DNA of 64,000 nt, taken from Hugenholtzia roseola DSM 9546. Its GTDB lineage: Bacteria > Bacteroidota > Bacteroidia > Cytophagales > Bernardetiaceae. Each line of letters opens with the position of its first letter. Positions within the stretch are counted from its first letter, which is position 1. Below are positions 62,623 to 64,000 of this stretch, piece by piece. The notes beneath the pieces were generated by a model. It worked only from the letters and a program-made list of their open reading frames with translations, was not told the DNA's origin and made no database searches. Location of the stretch: NCBI RefSeq assembly GCF_000422585.1, contig NZ_KE383881.1, positions 170,973 through 234,972 on the forward strand, in the 5' to 3' direction. The translations under genes were made by a program, and so were the position numbers.

Positions 62623-63333
62623 TTAAAAGGCGAATCCTGTTGCAATGCCAAAGCGCGGCACTACCCCCACAACGGGAAAGGGAATATCTGCCTCTTCTAC
62701 CGTATTGTCTTGATAGGTAATGCTAAGGCGGCGCACATCTGCACCAAAGCCGCCTAAGCCCAAAAATAAATCGAGGGCAAAGCGGTCTTTTATCAAAAAT
62801 TGATGCCCGAAGGTGATACCGCCCCCATAAGAGGTGAAACGGTTGCGGCTAAAACCTGTCGTCGCGGGCGTTCCGCCATCTACATCTACTTCAATGTTGA
62901 TAAAAGAAAGGTTTAGGTAAGGCGCAAGGTAAAAACCTTTGAGTGCCTGCGCTTCCGCTCCCAAGTAGGTGCGAAATTCGGGCGTAAAGCCCAGACTGCG
63001 CAAGCGTGCATCTGCATTGCTATTGTCTATATCGACGCTTCTATTCCAAGCCCAATAGGAGGCTTGAAGTTGAACGCTATTTTTGGGCGAAACAGCCACT
63101 TCGCCATTAAGGGAAAATTTCCCGATTGCCAAATTGAGTAAGTGCGTCTTGACGGCTGCCTTGCGCTCGTGTGTCGGCTTTTGGGGGCTATATTTTGGGT
63201 AGTAACCATCAGGACGAACAAGCTCAACTCCCCGATTTGATGCCAAATCTTGCGCCTCTACCGTAGAAAAGCAGAAAAGCAAGCCACAAAAAAGAGCCGC
63301 CTTCTGCATAAAATTAGAAAAAACCTGTTGCAT
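62623..63333 (-). CDS. DUF3575-like outer membrane protein
   Basis: 236 residues; signal peptide ending VEAQD. The mature part has alternating beta strands (KTHLLNLAIGKFSLNGEVAVSPKNSVQLQASYW, FYLAPYLNLSF, FALDLFLGLGGFGADVRR) and a C-terminal aromatic (FGIATGFAF) typical of outer-membrane barrels. Matches the DUF3575 pattern known from Bacteroidota. Confidence 0.78.
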   Translation of the reverse strand: MQQVFSNFMQKAALFCGLLFCFSTVEAQDLASNRGVELVRPDGYYPKYSPQKPTHERKAAVKTHLLNLAIGKFSLNGEVAVSPKNSVQLQASYWAWNRSVDIDNSNADARLRSLGFTPEFRTYLGAEAQALKGFYLAPYLNLSFINIEVDVDGGTPATTGFSRNRFTSYGGGITFGHQFLIKDRFALDLFLGLGGFGADVRRLSITYQDNTVEEADIPFPVVGVVPRFGIATGFAF

Positions 63334-63664
63334 AGAAAAAAGAAATGAAAATTATCTAAGCCAAAATGAACTTTTGGCACTTCGGATAGCAAGATAGCAA
63401 AAAAATAGGCAGCGCAAGAAAAAATCTTTGCGTTATTGGCTTTTTTGGGCGTTGCTACAAAAAAAATGTAATGATTATCTAAAAAATAGTTTAATAAAAA
63501 ATAAAAATATTGTATTTATGTCATTCTTACGCAAAATTTATTTGCAAAAAAGCAATCAGGTCTTTTTCTGTATCTTTTTTGGGGCTTTTGCTGACCTATT
63601 CGCATAGGCGAACAGAAGCCTTTTTTGATATGATGACTGTTTTAATATTAGAGTTTATGAATAA
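63334..63664. other. AT-rich spacer, probable edge of an insertion sequence
   Basis: 331 nt between the DUF3575-like gene and the transposase end. The IS terminus should be within ~70-150 nt of the transposase stop, but I could not fix an inverted repeat because the other end is outside the window. Confidence 0.4.
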
Positions 63665-64000
63665 TTATAGCCGTATGACTTTTCTTTTTAGGGCAAAAGT
63701 TTTCCTGAAATTGTATAGTGCTACGGCTATGGTGAATACGGTTTCTTTTGTTTTGTCTATGTAAGTTCTGATTCGTTCTTTGACAATTCGTAATGCTTTT
63801 AGGTGTGCAAACGCATTTTCTATTCTTACTCTTTCTTTACTTTGTAGTCTATTTTGAACTTTTTGTATTTTGGTAAGTTCCTTATTTTTGGGCTTCTTGT
63901 GGGGCATAATAAGTGTTGTTTGTGGAAGTTTCCAGCCATAAAACCCTAAATCTGTTAATAAAATACACTTTTTCTTAATTGGTAATAGGTCGGCTAATGT
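63665..64000 (-). mobile_element. Transposase of an IS5-like element, N-terminus outside window
   Basis: C-terminal 111 codons of a DDE transposase. Frame is open to the window edge, so it does not begin at the ATG at 63905-63907. LLTDLGFYGWKLP carries a catalytic Asp; RVRIENAFAHLKALRIVKERIR and ALYNFRKTF are typical of the DDE_Tnp_4/IS5-type C-terminus with the last Glu. Intact in the visible part, so it could be active. Confidence 0.85.

Overview
The window reads as chromosome of an AT-rich member of the Bacteroidota, most likely a carotenoid-producing Cytophagales-like bacterium. The reasons are Bacteroidota-style -7 boxes (TAnnTTTG), the Bacteroidota form of dihydroorotase (DDQVHFREPG), a fused IcmF-type mutase, a tricorn-like S41 protease, a CruF-type carotenoid protein and a Bacteroidota-type phytoene desaturase. 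I found no rRNA, tRNA or CRISPR array. The species cannot be named from the sequence alone.

Layout. Positions 1-24,200 are mostly housekeeping and envelope genes: a partial alpha-2-macroglobulin, an AraC regulator, a DODA-type dioxygenase, alanine dehydrogenase, tsaE, glycyl-tRNA synthetase, a family III CoA-transferase, YwqK/MORN-like secreted protein, CruF-like protein, dihydroorotase, a LolC/E-like permease, a double ABC ATPase, a DHHW protein and a peroxiredoxin-like protein. Inside this stretch, at 5,828-7,386 on the minus strand, is a compact three-gene cluster: a beta-grasp ubiquitin-like protein, an E2 enzyme with the eukaryotic HPN-x7-Cys active site, and a JAMM/JAB peptidase. It is a ubiquitin-like conjugation cassette with no E1 gene in the window.

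Positions 24,250-34,440 are an accessory island in which every gene lies on the minus strand: an HsdM-HsdS-like fusion methylase, three Rpn-family nucleases, two lipoproteins, a small membrane-anchored protein, a second DNA methylase and a proteasome-like Ntn-hydrolase. Nearly every gene is followed at its 3' end by a 100-130 bp imperfect palindrome. A second accessory block (51,760-57,450) has an Rpn nuclease, a Dam-type restriction-modification pair, an HSDR_N-type endonuclease and more copies of the same palindrome. The best-preserved copies have terminal boxes and inner stems arranged like integron attC sites, and the side of each copy that matches the gene orientation is consistent in all six copies. 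The two blocks may be integron-cassette arrays without an integrase (CALIN-like), or gene units mobilised in a similar way. No integrase gene is visible.

Positions 34,565-51,750 between the blocks return to core functions: Tex, FolC, IcmF, a GluQ-RS-like ligase, a SpoIIE-type phosphatase, a FIST sensor protein, LysA, phytoene desaturase and an ADP-ribosylglycohydrolase. A truncated Rpn remnant sits behind the IcmF terminator. The right end has a SpoIIAA-like protein, a methyltransferase, the tricorn-like protease, a DUF3575-like outer-membrane protein and an IS transposase cut by the window edge.
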